A stretch of DNA of 64,000 nucleotides from Pseudomonas sp. AB6. GTDB lineage: Bacteria; Pseudomonadota; Gammaproteobacteria; Pseudomonadales; Pseudomonadaceae. Numbering within the stretch: the stretch's first letter is position 1; each line of letters opens with the position of its first letter. The stretch lies in assembly GCF_034314105.1 (NCBI RefSeq), contig NZ_JAVIWJ010000002.1, forward strand, positions 1 through 64,000. Reading direction: 5' to 3'. Under the pieces are notes generated by a model. The model was not told where the DNA came from, did no database searches, and saw only the letters and a list, made by a program, of their open reading frames with translations. Shown here piece after piece: positions 8,235 through 18,700 of the stretch. A program made the translations under genes and the position numbers.

Positions 8235-9312
8235 GAGGAACCTCCACACTGCCGAGGAATGCTTGCAGCTTGACCGGATCACGCAGCAGAGCCTGCGAGA
8301 CGTAACGGCCGTCATCGGCAATTACCCAAGGTGTGCCGGGAATGCGGTAAGTCTGGTAAGCCACTTCGTTGATACCTAGGGCTTTGTTAGCCACGTCGCA
8401 CTCACCTGGCTTACCGCCGGCTTCGGTCGCACCTTCATCTGACGCAGGCTTCTCTCGACCCAAGCTCAAACCATCATGGCCAGGGTCAAACAACGCTGAC
8501 CAAGCCGCCTTGCGCTGTTCAGGCGGTAAGCACAGCACTGGTGTAATGGCGGCAATCGACTGTTCCTTGCCAATAACTGAAACAGGGAACACCACTACGT
8601 TGAACGCGCTGGAAGCAGCCAGCAGCGACGACTCCAGGCGTTGACAATTGGGGCAACCTGGATCTGCAAAAACGAACAAGGTACGTGCATGGCCGCTGGA
8701 GTAATCCACCGTAAACAACTTACGTTCTGCCGCTTTGTGCAGTTTCTCCGGCAAAGTAGCTCGAATTGAAGCCGGTAACGTCCAGCCATTGTCTGCGGGT
8801 GCGACCGCAGCCGGCACCATTGATGAAACAGCCTGAACAGGATTAGTTTGAGCGTGCAGTAACTTCGAATTAACCGGTGTAGGTAGCGCGGCGGAAGCGC
8901 TCAATTCCGGTTCGCTCACCCGAACACTCGGGTCACCGGCACTCGAACCCCCTCCCCAGTGGCCTACGGCCGCGCCAATCGAGAACAGCAACATCGCCGC
9001 TACCGCCGGCGCAGTGGGATGCAACGATTTCGTTAGGTGCCAGATTTTTCTAGTGTGCTTGTGATGGTGCAGCTGAACGGCCTGCAACTCGGCGAGCAGG
9101 TCCTTTGCATCTTCACCACTAACGGTGTCAAGGGTAAATTCTTGGCCCAGGGAATCACGACAAACTACATGGCCGCGACCCAGGTAGAACGATGGCTTAT
9201 GGCGCATGTCAAGCACGCACAATGTACGTTTAGCGTTGTCTTTTGCCTGCGTGGCAACCAACAGATTGCCCTGAATAAGTACCGAAAACTGCGAGTGAGA
9301 GACAGAGGTCAT
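8221..9312 (-). CDS. trbB: TrbB, thioredoxin-like conjugation protein
   Basis: A 363-residue protein with a cytoplasmic N-terminus, one membrane segment near residues 100-120 and a periplasmic thioredoxin/DsbC-like domain with the active-site motif FADPGCPNCQRLE near residues 215-225. IncI TrbB proteins have this layout and are thought to oxidise or shuffle disulfides in transfer proteins. Several exported tra proteins here contain cysteine pairs. The N-terminal part (residues 1-100) is a small all-beta extension. It lies between trbA and trbC, overlapping trbC. Confidence 0.82.
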   Translation of the reverse strand: MTSVSHSQFSVLIQGNLLVATQAKDNAKRTLCVLDMRHKPSFYLGRGHVVCRDSLGQEFTLDTVSGEDAKDLLAELQAVQLHHHKHTRKIWHLTKSLHPTAPAVAAMLLFSIGAAVGHWGGGSSAGDPSVRVSEPELSASAALPTPVNSKLLHAQTNPVQAVSSMVPAAVAPADNGWTLPASIRATLPEKLHKAAERKLFTVDYSSGHARTLFVFADPGCPNCQRLESSLLAASSAFNVVVFPVSVIGKEQSIAAITPVLCLPPEQRKAAWSALFDPGHDGLSLGREKPASDEGATEAGGKPGECDVANKALGINEVAYQTYRIPGTPWVIADDGRYVSQALLRDPVKLQAFLGSVEVPHAPE

Positions 9313-9440
9313 TGGATTTCCCTAAATGGGTAAAAAGCAGGCACACCTTGGCCACGTACTCGCGGGCGTCGGAGTGGCAGGTGCTTGTTGTGCGTGGTTA
9401 GGCGGGGCGGTTTAAGGCTTGTAGTTAGAGGCAGACCGAC

Positions 9441-10643
9441 TCATGCACCTTCGTTATCCAAAGGCGCTTCTACCGCGTAGATAGCTGTCATTACCGGCTC
9501 TATAACGATCAAGCGGCGTCTGGCAGCTGCAATTTCACGCGGGAATACCAATCCAATACTTTCCAACTCGGTCTGCAGTCCTTCGATGGCCTTCTTTACC
9601 AACAATCCCGGGCGCGGCAGCCCTAGATTTTGAGCTTTGCTTTCGGCCCGCGCCTGGGCCAATACGCCAGAACCTTCGACAAACACCTTCGCGGTGTCAG
9701 CGCTGTGTAAGGCATACCAAAGGGTGCGGTCGACGCCTTTTAGCCACCGAAATTTCGCTGATGGCAACCGCAAATCTCGACCGTACAACCCAGCCATGGC
9801 CGTGTGCACATAACCGTGGACTTGTAACCATTCACCGACGCCTGAAGCAACTTCTAAGCGCGCAAAAATCTTGTCGGCTAATGAGTAGATCGGTAGGAAA
9901 TCGCGCTGCTTGCGACGCAGGAGCCCTTTAACCAGGCAGGATCGGTTCAAATCATCGAGCAACTTTAAGGCCGCCTTGCGATCGTTTAAAAACACTTGCG
10001 CGCCAAACACAGCAAACAAGGCACGCTCGTAGGGAGCCCAGCCCTTAAGGCCATCATGAGGGGGGCCTTTTATTTGCGCCTCAAACACGACTCGCGCCGC
10101 CTCCCGATTAAGCACTTGGCGGCGAATAAGGTTGTGTTGCTCGGCAAACTCTTCAGGTTTCAGTCCCCAAGCATTTTCGGGGGAGGTGTCATTCATAAGG
10201 CCGTCCCCACCTGATCCCGCTAAAACCGGGATGACTGAAGGGGCAAACGCGCTCACCAGACCTGGCAGCGAATGGATGTTCACCAGCCGTTTACTGCGAA
10301 ACGGCAACATCGGATGCTGAGCCAGGCTAAAACTGCTGAACACTACCAATGGGGCCAAGAACAGCATCAGAATGGTCGACGTTTGATTCATCACATCCAA
10401 CCACTCAGAAAACGTGGTGTCTTTTGCATGATTAGCGAGACTGGCCAGCAGGTTGATTTTCCCACCAACCCACATGTGGATGAATGGAAAATCCACCATC
10501 ATCCATAGCCAATAAAGCATCCAGCTGGTCCAATAAACAAAGGAGTCGAAGAAGAGCCAGCACAGAAGCACCACTGCACAAAGCGCCAGAAGCAGGTGCG
10601 CCTGTTCGCTCTCCCACGAAGCTTGTGAAGGTTTGTTTTGCAT
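9441..10643 (-). CDS. trbA: TrbA, inner-membrane coupling-complex protein (DotM/IcmP homologue)
   Basis: A 400-residue protein from ATG 10643 with two or three membrane helices within residues 15-110 and a long cytoplasmic domain containing the DotM-like stretch GWAPYERALFAVFGAQ and LDDLNRSCLVKG. In Dot/Icm systems DotM partners DotL in the coupling complex. The upstream codons of the open frame run into a terminator and were excluded. A 128-base gap separates it from trbB. Confidence 0.85.
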   Translation of the reverse strand: MQNKPSQASWESEQAHLLLALCAVVLLCWLFFDSFVYWTSWMLYWLWMMVDFPFIHMWVGGKINLLASLANHAKDTTFSEWLDVMNQTSTILMLFLAPLVVFSSFSLAQHPMLPFRSKRLVNIHSLPGLVSAFAPSVIPVLAGSGGDGLMNDTSPENAWGLKPEEFAEQHNLIRRQVLNREAARVVFEAQIKGPPHDGLKGWAPYERALFAVFGAQVFLNDRKAALKLLDDLNRSCLVKGLLRRKQRDFLPIYSLADKIFARLEVASGVGEWLQVHGYVHTAMAGLYGRDLRLPSAKFRWLKGVDRTLWYALHSADTAKVFVEGSGVLAQARAESKAQNLGLPRPGLLVKKAIEGLQTELESIGLVFPREIAAARRRLIVIEPVMTAIYAVEAPLDNEGA

Positions 10644-10655
10644 ATTTAGTCCCAC

Positions 10656-10683
10656 AAAAAGAACACCGACCAGAAGGTCGGTG
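10656..10683 (-). terminator. Terminator between the excA-position gene and trbA
   Basis: CACCGACC-AGAA-GGTCGGTG (10664-10683) followed on the minus strand by TTCTTTTT. It sits inside the long leftward operon, so read-through or antitermination would be needed for trbABC unless they have their own promoter. Confidence 0.7.
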
Positions 10684-10782
10684 TCGGAAGGCAAAGCGCG
10701 TCGGGAAAGATCAGAACGATAGAAGCCAACTGCGTGGTTAGCGATCGGCTATTGTTCTGCTGCTATCAGAAGAATGGAGCAC

Positions 10783-11421
10783 TCAAGCGAAGCGTGGAAT
10801 CTGGATCTGATGATCCCGCTCCAGTTTCGCCAATCGATTGCCCACATAACTGGCAAATGGGTGCGGCGTGGTGCGGCGATTGAATTCCATCGCGCCCAAG
10901 GAATCGTACCAACGCTGTGCCCAAGGGGTGGCGATCTCAATACGCGGCAACTGAGGTAATTTGGTATAGATACGCAGCATCTTGCCTTCCACCTCACGGT
11001 TGATCCAGTCGTCCATGGTCAGAGGCACCACGTCCACTTCGCCCTTGCGGATCTTATGCACGTACAAAATCGTACCGTTGTTGATATCGATGCCGAGGTA
11101 CTTGCCATCCCCCTCGTGATACATCTCGTAGGTCGCATCCGGGTTGAAGTATTCCGCGCTCCGAAGCGAGGTAGTAATGCTCTTGAGCAACCGTCGGCGA
11201 CTGAAAATGCCATAGACAAACACAGCTACCGGTATCAAAACACCTACCCAAACGAGCAGAGAGAACAGAGGCAGACCTGCAATTTTTGCTTCAGCTCTCG
11301 GCGAGTGGAGTGCGTAAAGCGTTACCACTCCGATAAACAACAGGAATGGGAGAGTGAACAAATAAACCATTTTAGCGAGCCAGAACCACCCTTCTTTGGC
11401 CGTTTTTAGACGTTGCACCAT
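10783..11421 (-). CDS. Membrane protein at the excA (surface exclusion) position
   Basis: A 212-residue protein with two membrane segments (about residues 17-37 and 48-70) and a cytoplasmic tail. In R64 the gene between traY and trbA is excA, an inner-membrane protein that blocks entry of like plasmids. Size, topology and position match. The sequence was not compared with ExcA directly, so the assignment is by context. Confidence 0.6.
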   Translation of the reverse strand: MVQRLKTAKEGWFWLAKMVYLFTLPFLLFIGVVTLYALHSPRAEAKIAGLPLFSLLVWVGVLIPVAVFVYGIFSRRRLLKSITTSLRSAEYFNPDATYEMYHEGDGKYLGIDINNGTILYVHKIRKGEVDVVPLTMDDWINREVEGKMLRIYTKLPQLPRIEIATPWAQRWYDSLGAMEFNRRTTPHPFASYVGNRLAKLERDHQIQIPRFA

Positions 11422-11448
11422 GATCTCATCCTCGAAGACTGAAGTGTT

Positions 11449-11664
11449 TCAAGCTTGTGGGTCAGCTAGACATTCAAGAGCAAACTGCACCCGATAATCA
11501 GCTACTCGGTACAGCGGTTCAGACTCATCACGCAAGTAATTGTTAAAGCCGGTCCGGGTCATGCCAAGCAAACGAGCAGCTTGACTTCGGCTTACCCCAG
11601 CTTGTTCTAGCAACCCACGTAAATAGCGTGGATCAGGATTGTGGTGGGAAGCGTCAGGCTTCAT
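11449..11664 (-). CDS. Small helix-turn-helix protein
   Basis: A 71-residue protein with a helix-turn-helix core (LLEQAGVSRSQAARLLGMTR) near residues 18-40. It lies between traY and the excA-position gene. It has no R64 counterpart that I know. It may tune expression of the distal trb part of the operon, or be an accessory insertion. Confidence 0.6.
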   Translation of the reverse strand: MKPDASHHNPDPRYLRGLLEQAGVSRSQAARLLGMTRTGFNNYLRDESEPLYRVADYRVQFALECLADPQA

Positions 11665-11774
11665 CAATTGTCGCTCTTACTGTAGTGGCACATTAGCACT
11701 CAACGCAGTAAAGCTGTCAACAATGTTAACAGCTTTACCGGTGATCGGTGATCTAGTTTAAGCCTCTTGTTAGA

Positions 11775-13916
11775 TCATTGAATCCCATCACCTCCGCCAG
11801 CACCCGGATTTCTTGATTGATTTTTGATGCTAGGCATACGCCCAGCTCCGGCACCTGCTGAGCCAAACATACCTTTCATGCTATCCACCATTCCGCCCAT
11901 CAAGTTGGCTCCTTCACGTCCACCCAGGAACGAAATGACGTAATCCGCCAGGGAGGCCTGCAGACCAAACAACCGTGTGACGCCAAAGGTCGAGATGCGC
12001 GCATAGATCATTAGCCAGCCAATCATTTTGAACAGGCCAACAAGCGAATCCGCGTTGGCATTGGCCAATGCCGAAGGAAATAGGAGGTTGAGTATTGTGC
12101 CGCCTGCATCGACCGCCACCGACGCAAAGAAGAATCCAAGCACCATCAACGGAGGTCGCAGCATCATGTCGATAAGAAAGATGTAGCCGTAGGCACTTCG
12201 GCTGCCCTTGTCTTCTTCGGCCCCAAGGTGAGTGGCAGCCCACATCGGGCCGGCCGCACAGCCCACTAATACACTGACAATCCAGTTGAAGACCCCCACC
12301 ATCCAGAAGAGGAATGGCACGGCCGGCAGAAACACGGCCAGTGAAAAACCGATGGCCATCAACGCAAACATTACGAAGTAGAACAGCGGAGCCATGGCAC
12401 TCATAACGTCCTTGACCACTGCTCCAGTATCCACCGCAAAGATGTGCGACGCCCAACCCACCCCAGAGTTACTGGCAATAGACGCCACTGCCCAGGTGCC
12501 TGCATACGCGGCCATCAGGATCTCGGTGGTGCCTAGGGTGGCATCACCAATCTCCTGCATTTTGATCAGCGGATTCACTTGATCGGAAAAGTCAGCATCC
12601 GTGCCTAGTTTTCCTGTTGCAATCAAGCTTGTTAACCACTGCATCGGAGACTTGAATACACTCACAAATACTGCATTCGGATTTGCCGCCGTGGCCGCGG
12701 CACCATCGTCCTTAGCTGTTTGTGTCCCCAGCGGCGCAGTGTAGGGACTGTTTTGGACCTGCGATCGATAGGCAGCAAACACCTGGTTATACAGGTCGCT
12801 GGAACCCAGCTCACCAGAACCACTCAGGCCCGTGACAATAGGGGTTGCGTTGGCGACATCATTTGTTTTGCTATTGGCAGTGGCAAAGGTGTGGTACCAA
12901 CTGCCCAGGGCCACCCAACCACTGCTTTTGATTTGGCTGGAAAGTTGGCTCTGCAGTGTGTCCTTAAAATCGATCTTGTTCAGCGCCTGGTTCACCGTGT
13001 CTTCGTACGCGGCCGCGGCATTCTGTATCTGGGTTTCTGCGTCCTGGAAGCTTCCCGTATCCTGATCACGCTTGCTCAAGTAGGTACTTACAAAAGCTTT
13101 GGCCGATTGATCCAGAGTGGCCTGCATTGTATCCAGTGCTTGCTTTTGTGCAGTGACCACGCCATCGGTGTCCACCTGGCTGTCAAACATGAGGTTCCAC
13201 ACGCCGCTGCGCCCCGAGTTCGGGGTTTTAGCCGAACCGCAGACAGCGCTGCCGTTACCAGTGCTGTAATCGCCGTGACTACCTTTGGTGCTCATCATTG
13301 GAGTGTTGGCCACCCCATCGGCATACAGCGATTGCAGCTCGCTGTTGACTGCGTATTTGCACAGGTTCATCTCAAAAATGCCCCGGGCAGCTGATCGAGT
13401 AGCCGGCGCGGTTGGCTGGGTGACCATTGAGTACCCGCTGCTCATCATGTCCACGGCGGTATCGGTCAGCAAATTGGCGCTGCCAATCCCCATTACCGAC
13501 GCGGCCCAAAGCATGATCAGTTGTGAGATCGACCAGCCTGATCCAGTCGGGACCAGACAGATGAAGCCGGCAAACGTCATGATGGGGTACAGCGCGGACC
13601 GGCCACCGTTGAAGACCTGGCCTTGGTGACCTGACTTCACAACGGTTTTAACGGTGATGGTCAAGAACCAAAACATTGCAACTGCGCTCAAAACGCCATT
13701 AATCGTGGCAAACAAGGCTCCGATCAGCGTCTGTTTCGATGGTGCAAACGGGTGAATTACCACGTCGCCAAAAATCATCACTAGCGCTTGGCGGGATAGG
13801 TCGTTGTTCTTCTGGGCGGCTGCACTGATGGTCTGGTAAGTCACACTGTCGGCCAACACCGGCAGGGAAAAGACCAACAGTAAACCGACCCACCAAAATC
13901 GTTTGATGAGTTTCAT
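11775..13916 (-). CDS. traY: TraY, polytopic type IVB channel protein (DotA homologue)
   Basis: A 713-residue protein from ATG 13916. A signal-like first helix (MKLIKRFWWVGLLLVFSLPV) is followed by more membrane segments around residues 50-150, a large periplasmic loop (about 150-480) and another cluster of helices at 500-690, the DotA/TraY topology. DotA-type proteins are inner-membrane components of the translocation pore and in IncI plasmids are also the target of surface exclusion by ExcA. The C-terminal 40 residues are glycine-rich. Confidence 0.87.
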   Translation of the reverse strand: MKLIKRFWWVGLLLVFSLPVLADSVTYQTISAAAQKNNDLSRQALVMIFGDVVIHPFAPSKQTLIGALFATINGVLSAVAMFWFLTITVKTVVKSGHQGQVFNGGRSALYPIMTFAGFICLVPTGSGWSISQLIMLWAASVMGIGSANLLTDTAVDMMSSGYSMVTQPTAPATRSAARGIFEMNLCKYAVNSELQSLYADGVANTPMMSTKGSHGDYSTGNGSAVCGSAKTPNSGRSGVWNLMFDSQVDTDGVVTAQKQALDTMQATLDQSAKAFVSTYLSKRDQDTGSFQDAETQIQNAAAAYEDTVNQALNKIDFKDTLQSQLSSQIKSSGWVALGSWYHTFATANSKTNDVANATPIVTGLSGSGELGSSDLYNQVFAAYRSQVQNSPYTAPLGTQTAKDDGAAATAANPNAVFVSVFKSPMQWLTSLIATGKLGTDADFSDQVNPLIKMQEIGDATLGTTEILMAAYAGTWAVASIASNSGVGWASHIFAVDTGAVVKDVMSAMAPLFYFVMFALMAIGFSLAVFLPAVPFLFWMVGVFNWIVSVLVGCAAGPMWAATHLGAEEDKGSRSAYGYIFLIDMMLRPPLMVLGFFFASVAVDAGGTILNLLFPSALANANADSLVGLFKMIGWLMIYARISTFGVTRLFGLQASLADYVISFLGGREGANLMGGMVDSMKGMFGSAGAGAGRMPSIKNQSRNPGAGGGDGIQ

Positions 13917-13980
13917 AGCGTTTTCCAGTGTTATGCCGGACCGCGAATGGGGCCGCACAAATAGAGCAGAGAAGTAGGAC

Positions 13981-14574
13981 TTATCGGATCAAGCCGATCG
14001 TCAGCACTTGAAGAAACCAGCGGTTTTCAGTCAAAAAATCTTTGAAGGTGCCGTGTTCTTCTTCACTGACGCGCTGCGCATCGAGCTGCCACAAGCGGTA
14101 GGTAGCGACCAAGGTTTTTACAAAACCAATCCCGCCCAACGCTACTAGGACCAGAGTCGTTACCAATGCGCGTATCAAGGTCCCGGAGGGCAGGTTGAAC
14201 TTGGTGGCCATCACCATCATCAGCAGCAAAATCGACAAGATGCCGGGCACAGCCATCAGGAACCACCATGCAGCACGGATGCGCTTGAAAGAGATTCTTA
14301 GCTGTTCGATGGGCTTACCGGCACGCTGCACTGCCTGTGCCCAACTAAGCAATTCCCGAACTGCCGTTGAAGGGGTCACGATTTCGCGCAACAGCTTCAT
14401 CCTGTCTAACGTCGGCACTACTCCTTTGCGGTAGATCACCATAAGGTCTGAAAAAGGGTTGATCAGTGAAAGGCCAATCTGCCCGGCGCGGCGCAATGAC
14501 GTCACAGATTTTTTTTCGTGCCCGTCGACGGCATCGCCTCCTGCGGTTGGCGAATTACTCGGGTCAATTTGCAT
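13981..14574 (-). CDS. traX: TraX, IncI-type conjugation membrane protein
   Basis: A 197-residue protein with two adjacent membrane helices (about residues 100-125 and 135-155). Position between traW and traY, size and the NPFSDLMVIYRKGVVPTLDR stretch fit IncI TraX. Its first codons overlap traW by 11 bases. It is unrelated to the F-plasmid pilin acetylase of the same name. The molecular role is not known to me. Confidence 0.75.
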   Translation of the reverse strand: MQIDPSNSPTAGGDAVDGHEKKSVTSLRRAGQIGLSLINPFSDLMVIYRKGVVPTLDRMKLLREIVTPSTAVRELLSWAQAVQRAGKPIEQLRISFKRIRAAWWFLMAVPGILSILLLMMVMATKFNLPSGTLIRALVTTLVLVALGGIGFVKTLVATYRLWQLDAQRVSEEEHGTFKDFLTENRWFLQVLTIGLIR

Positions 14575-15775
14575 TTGCGCTCACCCCTGAACTCATTTTG
14601 CTGGCAAGCTCTTGCAACTGCGGAACATATTTAGCATCCGCCGCCAAAGCCAACTGTTGGCCGGCAATGATGCTGGCCTGACGCTGTTCATTTTTACTGC
14701 TAAGTTGCAGCCAGTTGCTCAGGCTCTGCACCCGTATCAATTCCCGGGTCAGGTTGTCACCGTCCATTTGCTGCAAGTCAGTCTCATACGCTGTATTGGC
14801 ATAACGTCGACCCACTTCAAACGCTTCAAATTCCCTTTCGCTCATCACCCCAGTGCGCTGCGCTTCAGAGCTGGCAGTCGCAGTAAAATATTGGGCGGCC
14901 GAGGGACTTTGTAGAGCCTCTGCCAGGGCGTCATGCGTAGCCGGATTAGCTTGACTTGCCGCAACAATATCGAGTTGAGGCTGTGCAGCTGCGCTTTGAA
15001 TCGCTTTATATTGCGTCATCAATCCCTGATATTCGCGTCCGGTAGCCGACTGAATCTCACCTTTTCCTGGCACCCGTCCTCCGTCATGACGCGCAGAGTT
15101 CTTCATATAAGCCATCCCCGCATCCACCTGGTCCTGATTGAATGTCAGATCTGGAGCTTTACCAACAGCTCCGGCACCGTCCAACAGCGAGCGCAACTCG
15201 ATATCCCCGCCTGGTAGGTCTGAAACCCCCGGGCACAAGTCAGTACCGCCGTACTGCGTTGCCTCGCTTGATGTGCAGTAGGCCGCGTGCATTGCAGCGC
15301 TACGATATCCACCTTGGCGCGGTGCTACGGGTAGTGAAGCAACGGTATTACGCACCACTGCGCTGCTAACGCCTTGCCCGCCAGCAAGGAGCGAAGCCCC
15401 TGCCCGGCTAGTTCTGCCCACGGCTGCTGCCACGCCGGAAGCCGACTCGCTGCAGATACTATCCGCTACGGTGAAACTTCCGCGGGCACGCTCCAAACGC
15501 TCGGTTTCACGGCCAAAAATATCCGCTTCACGCTGTGCCCTCGAAGCCTCAGTAGTAGCACTCACCTGCTTGTCGCTGGCCTGTACAATCGCAGTACCAA
15601 TCTGTGTGTCAGTGGACAGGATTTCAGCCAGTGTGGCTTGGAGTGTCGTCAAAGCAGGCATTACCTCCGTGGTGATAGGCACACTTGCGTCCACAGTCAC
15701 CGGAATTACAGCCCACACCGACTGACTCCCCAGCAGACTGACGGCCAGCACTGTCGCCGTATAACGTCGCTTCAT
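14564..15775 (-). CDS. traW: TraW, exported IncI-type conjugation protein
   Basis: A 403-residue exported protein with a clear signal peptide (MKRRYTATVLAVSLLGSQSVWA). ATG 15775 was chosen over the upstream TTG because AGAGGA is well spaced from it. The mature part is long, helical and rich in Ala, Gln and Thr (coiled-coil-like at residues 40-100) and contains a few cysteines. The location between traU and traX matches R64 traW. It is probably a periplasmic or outer-membrane-associated part of the transfer machine. Confidence 0.72.
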   Translation of the reverse strand: MKRRYTATVLAVSLLGSQSVWAVIPVTVDASVPITTEVMPALTTLQATLAEILSTDTQIGTAIVQASDKQVSATTEASRAQREADIFGRETERLERARGSFTVADSICSESASGVAAAVGRTSRAGASLLAGGQGVSSAVVRNTVASLPVAPRQGGYRSAAMHAAYCTSSEATQYGGTDLCPGVSDLPGGDIELRSLLDGAGAVGKAPDLTFNQDQVDAGMAYMKNSARHDGGRVPGKGEIQSATGREYQGLMTQYKAIQSAAAQPQLDIVAASQANPATHDALAEALQSPSAAQYFTATASSEAQRTGVMSEREFEAFEVGRRYANTAYETDLQQMDGDNLTRELIRVQSLSNWLQLSSKNEQRQASIIAGQQLALAADAKYVPQLQELASKMSSGVSANAN

Positions 15776-15787
15776 GATCAAATCCTC

Positions 15788-18700
15788 TCAAAGGTTATAG
15801 CCGCGTCGAGCAATCAGCTCGTTGGCCAGCGTGCGCGTAACGTTACTGGTGTCAGTCTCTCCCGCCTGTTTCTGACGCAGCGCTATCAGCTTTTCCGCCG
15901 TGCCTTGTGGAAACGCCTCAGCAAGCATTGATCGAGCTGTTGCGCCTCCAACTTCCGCATACAACAGCCTGCGCAAAGCGCTGTCCGCCGGTGAGGAGTT
16001 CAAAGCCCACAGTTCCAGTGGGCCCAAAGCATTTTTAAGAATGCGGGCCATGGTCCCACCGCCCTTAACTCGAAATACGCCTAAGAACGGTACGCCGCTA
16101 CCATCTGCGGCAGGCCCTGAGCCAGTTCGCTGAAAGTTACGAATGGTGACTTTCGGTACCTTGAAGTGCTCAATGAGAAAAGGCTCGTCCTTGGGATCGA
16201 CTTCCATCATGAACAAGGAGTTGGCCGACTGTAGAATGGCGGCAGGGAAGTCACGCACATACTGCGAAGAAAGCACGGTGCGTACGCCAAACTTACGTTG
16301 CTCCCTATCCTGAGTTTCCAGCATCGGGAAAATAAAAGGCACCTTGGCGGCATTGTGCAGTTCATCGTAGACCTTGGTTTTGACCTCTTGGTCCAGTTGC
16401 TCCAGCCGTCCTAGATGCAACGCGTGATAAAGCGGATTGACCGCCGCTATTAACTCATCCTTGTACTGCGGCAACGCGAAGTCTCCTCCGGCTACTTGGC
16501 CTGCAAACAGGAACATGATCCCCGTTTTCAGGTGTCCAGACTTGCTGTCATCGCCCATTACGTTGTTCAAGTCGATAGCAATGACGCGGGTGTTTGGACT
16601 GATCACAAACTGTGTCCGGCCAGCCAACATCTTGTATTCAGAACAGGCATCCGTCATGCAGCGGCTCAGGTAGCTCAGCAGCTTCTCGGAACTATCGTCA
16701 CGCTGCACGTTGCCAAACGCGCTCTGAATATCCGCATGGTTCAAAAAACTGGTCATGTCGGCCAGCTCAGGGACCGCCTGAAACTGTGCGCGCTGCGCTT
16801 CCTGCACACTGCCTGCTTTAAACAGAAGATCCCTTACCTCATACCATGTTGCACCTGCCCACCAATCTGCGGGGTGGAGCTCAAACAACCCATGTTTCTC
16901 CAGGGCTGCATCCACCTCAGGTATGACTTCAGGCGTCCAAGCCCTCGGACTGGTCTCGGCATTGGCGGTAAAGGCCATGCTGATAACGCGATCCAGGATT
17001 TGCCGCGTATCACGCGCATTCGGTGGCTCCCCCGTGGTCGGGTCGATACACGTCGCGGTGAGAATGCTGATAATCCAGTTACGTTCAGGAGCGATCGGGA
17101 AAAAAGCACCCAGTTGAACATCAAACAGGTTGCGGCAATGCTTCGTACTGTTTTGCAACACGATGCCCACCACTTCATCCTTGCGTTCAGGCGGCAGGCT
17201 ATCGCGTAGCAGTGCTACTTGCCCTTGCATCGAGAATCCCTTGTCCACTCCCGCAATAAAGGGCAGTTGCTGTTGCGCGCTGGCCACCTGCACGTTACCT
17301 AGTGCGTTTAGCAACACCGACTTACCGAGCCCCGGAGAGCCGCAGATGACGTTAGTCAGTTTGTTCTGCTTACTACTTGCCAGGCCGACGGGGTACAGCT
17401 TGCCGTCCAAGGTTGGGAATAACGCGTTGCCGTCATCTTCCCAAGCCGATGCCGGTCGGGTGAGTGGCAGCAGGTTCAGCGCCTGGGACAGTGGCGGGTA
17501 TAGCAGGTGCGGCCCACTTCCCTTGCTGGAGGCGACCAACGTGGATGCCCACGCCTTGATCGGATCTCCGAAAGTCTGTGTCACCTCACAGATGCCCCAC
17601 GATTGGAAAGCCTGAGTAAGCAGTGTCAGATTGCGCGTCACAGCCTCAGGGCTGTCGCCCCAGGTGGACGCCATTATCGTCATGACGCACACAGGTTGCT
17701 CTTGCTCCACCCGCGTTAAGGACTCGATGGAGTTCCATACCGGCCTCAGCGCCGGGACAAACGCCATGAAATCCAAGGTTCCCTTCTTGACGCGAAGAGA
17801 GGCCATACCACCCGGCATTACGTCCATCCGTACACGCCAAGGAATGTGCCTTGGGACCAGCGCTTTAAGGCGTGCAAAGGTCTGTGGGGCCTGAGGCCCC
17901 AGCGATACCGATAGCGAACCGTGCCACATGCCGTTAACGCACAGCTTGTTGCCGTGGGTTTGCACGTCTTGGTTCATGAGTTGAAAATTCAACCAAGGCG
18001 CCAAAAATGGGGTGTGATCCGATCCGTCACGCACGCCATGCGGGGTGATTACGTCGTCAGGCAGCAACGGCTGCCAAGTGTCACTGGTGCCCAGACGATC
18101 TACCTGTGCGCGCAGGGCTTGGCCAGCTGCGTGAGCGTCCAATCGTTGCAGTAATACGCCTTGGCCGTTATCGCGCAACGCGCTTTCAACGCCGCTTAAA
18201 AACGCGTCGTGGCGGATCTTCAATCCTGTCATTTCGGCCAACACCGGATTTTGGCCAAACCTTGCATTGGGGCTTTGATTGATTAACGTCGCAAGCCGTT
18301 TGTTTTCATCGACCAACTCATGAGCCGAGAGCGCGTTTCTGCCGGTGTAGCACACCAGGTAGCAACGCTCTCTCGACACCCAAGGCGCAAGCTTAGTGAC
18401 GTGTTCATCCAGAATCTCTGTGAGGTCAATGCCGGTGCGCTTAACCGATCGGTATTGTGGAGCCAACAGGCGCTTAACCTCTTCGTGTCCCCGCTCAGGA
18501 TCGTCCTCAAACACCAAACTGAGTTTGTTTCCGTACCGACGATAATTTGCGGTCAGGGCCTGAGTCATGCGCAAAATTCGGCCAGCCCAAGAGTAAGGCT
18601 CATCGGTACCGGCAGTCTCGTCGGTGTCACAGAAACTACCAGCGATGGCGTAGACCGTGCAGTAATCACCGTCATCGTTGACCATGATGTACGGCGCGGT

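Noticed and set aside
12720..13394. 224-codon plus-strand ORF inside traY
   Set aside because: Wholly antisense to a clear DotA-type gene, with no ribosome site or domain.
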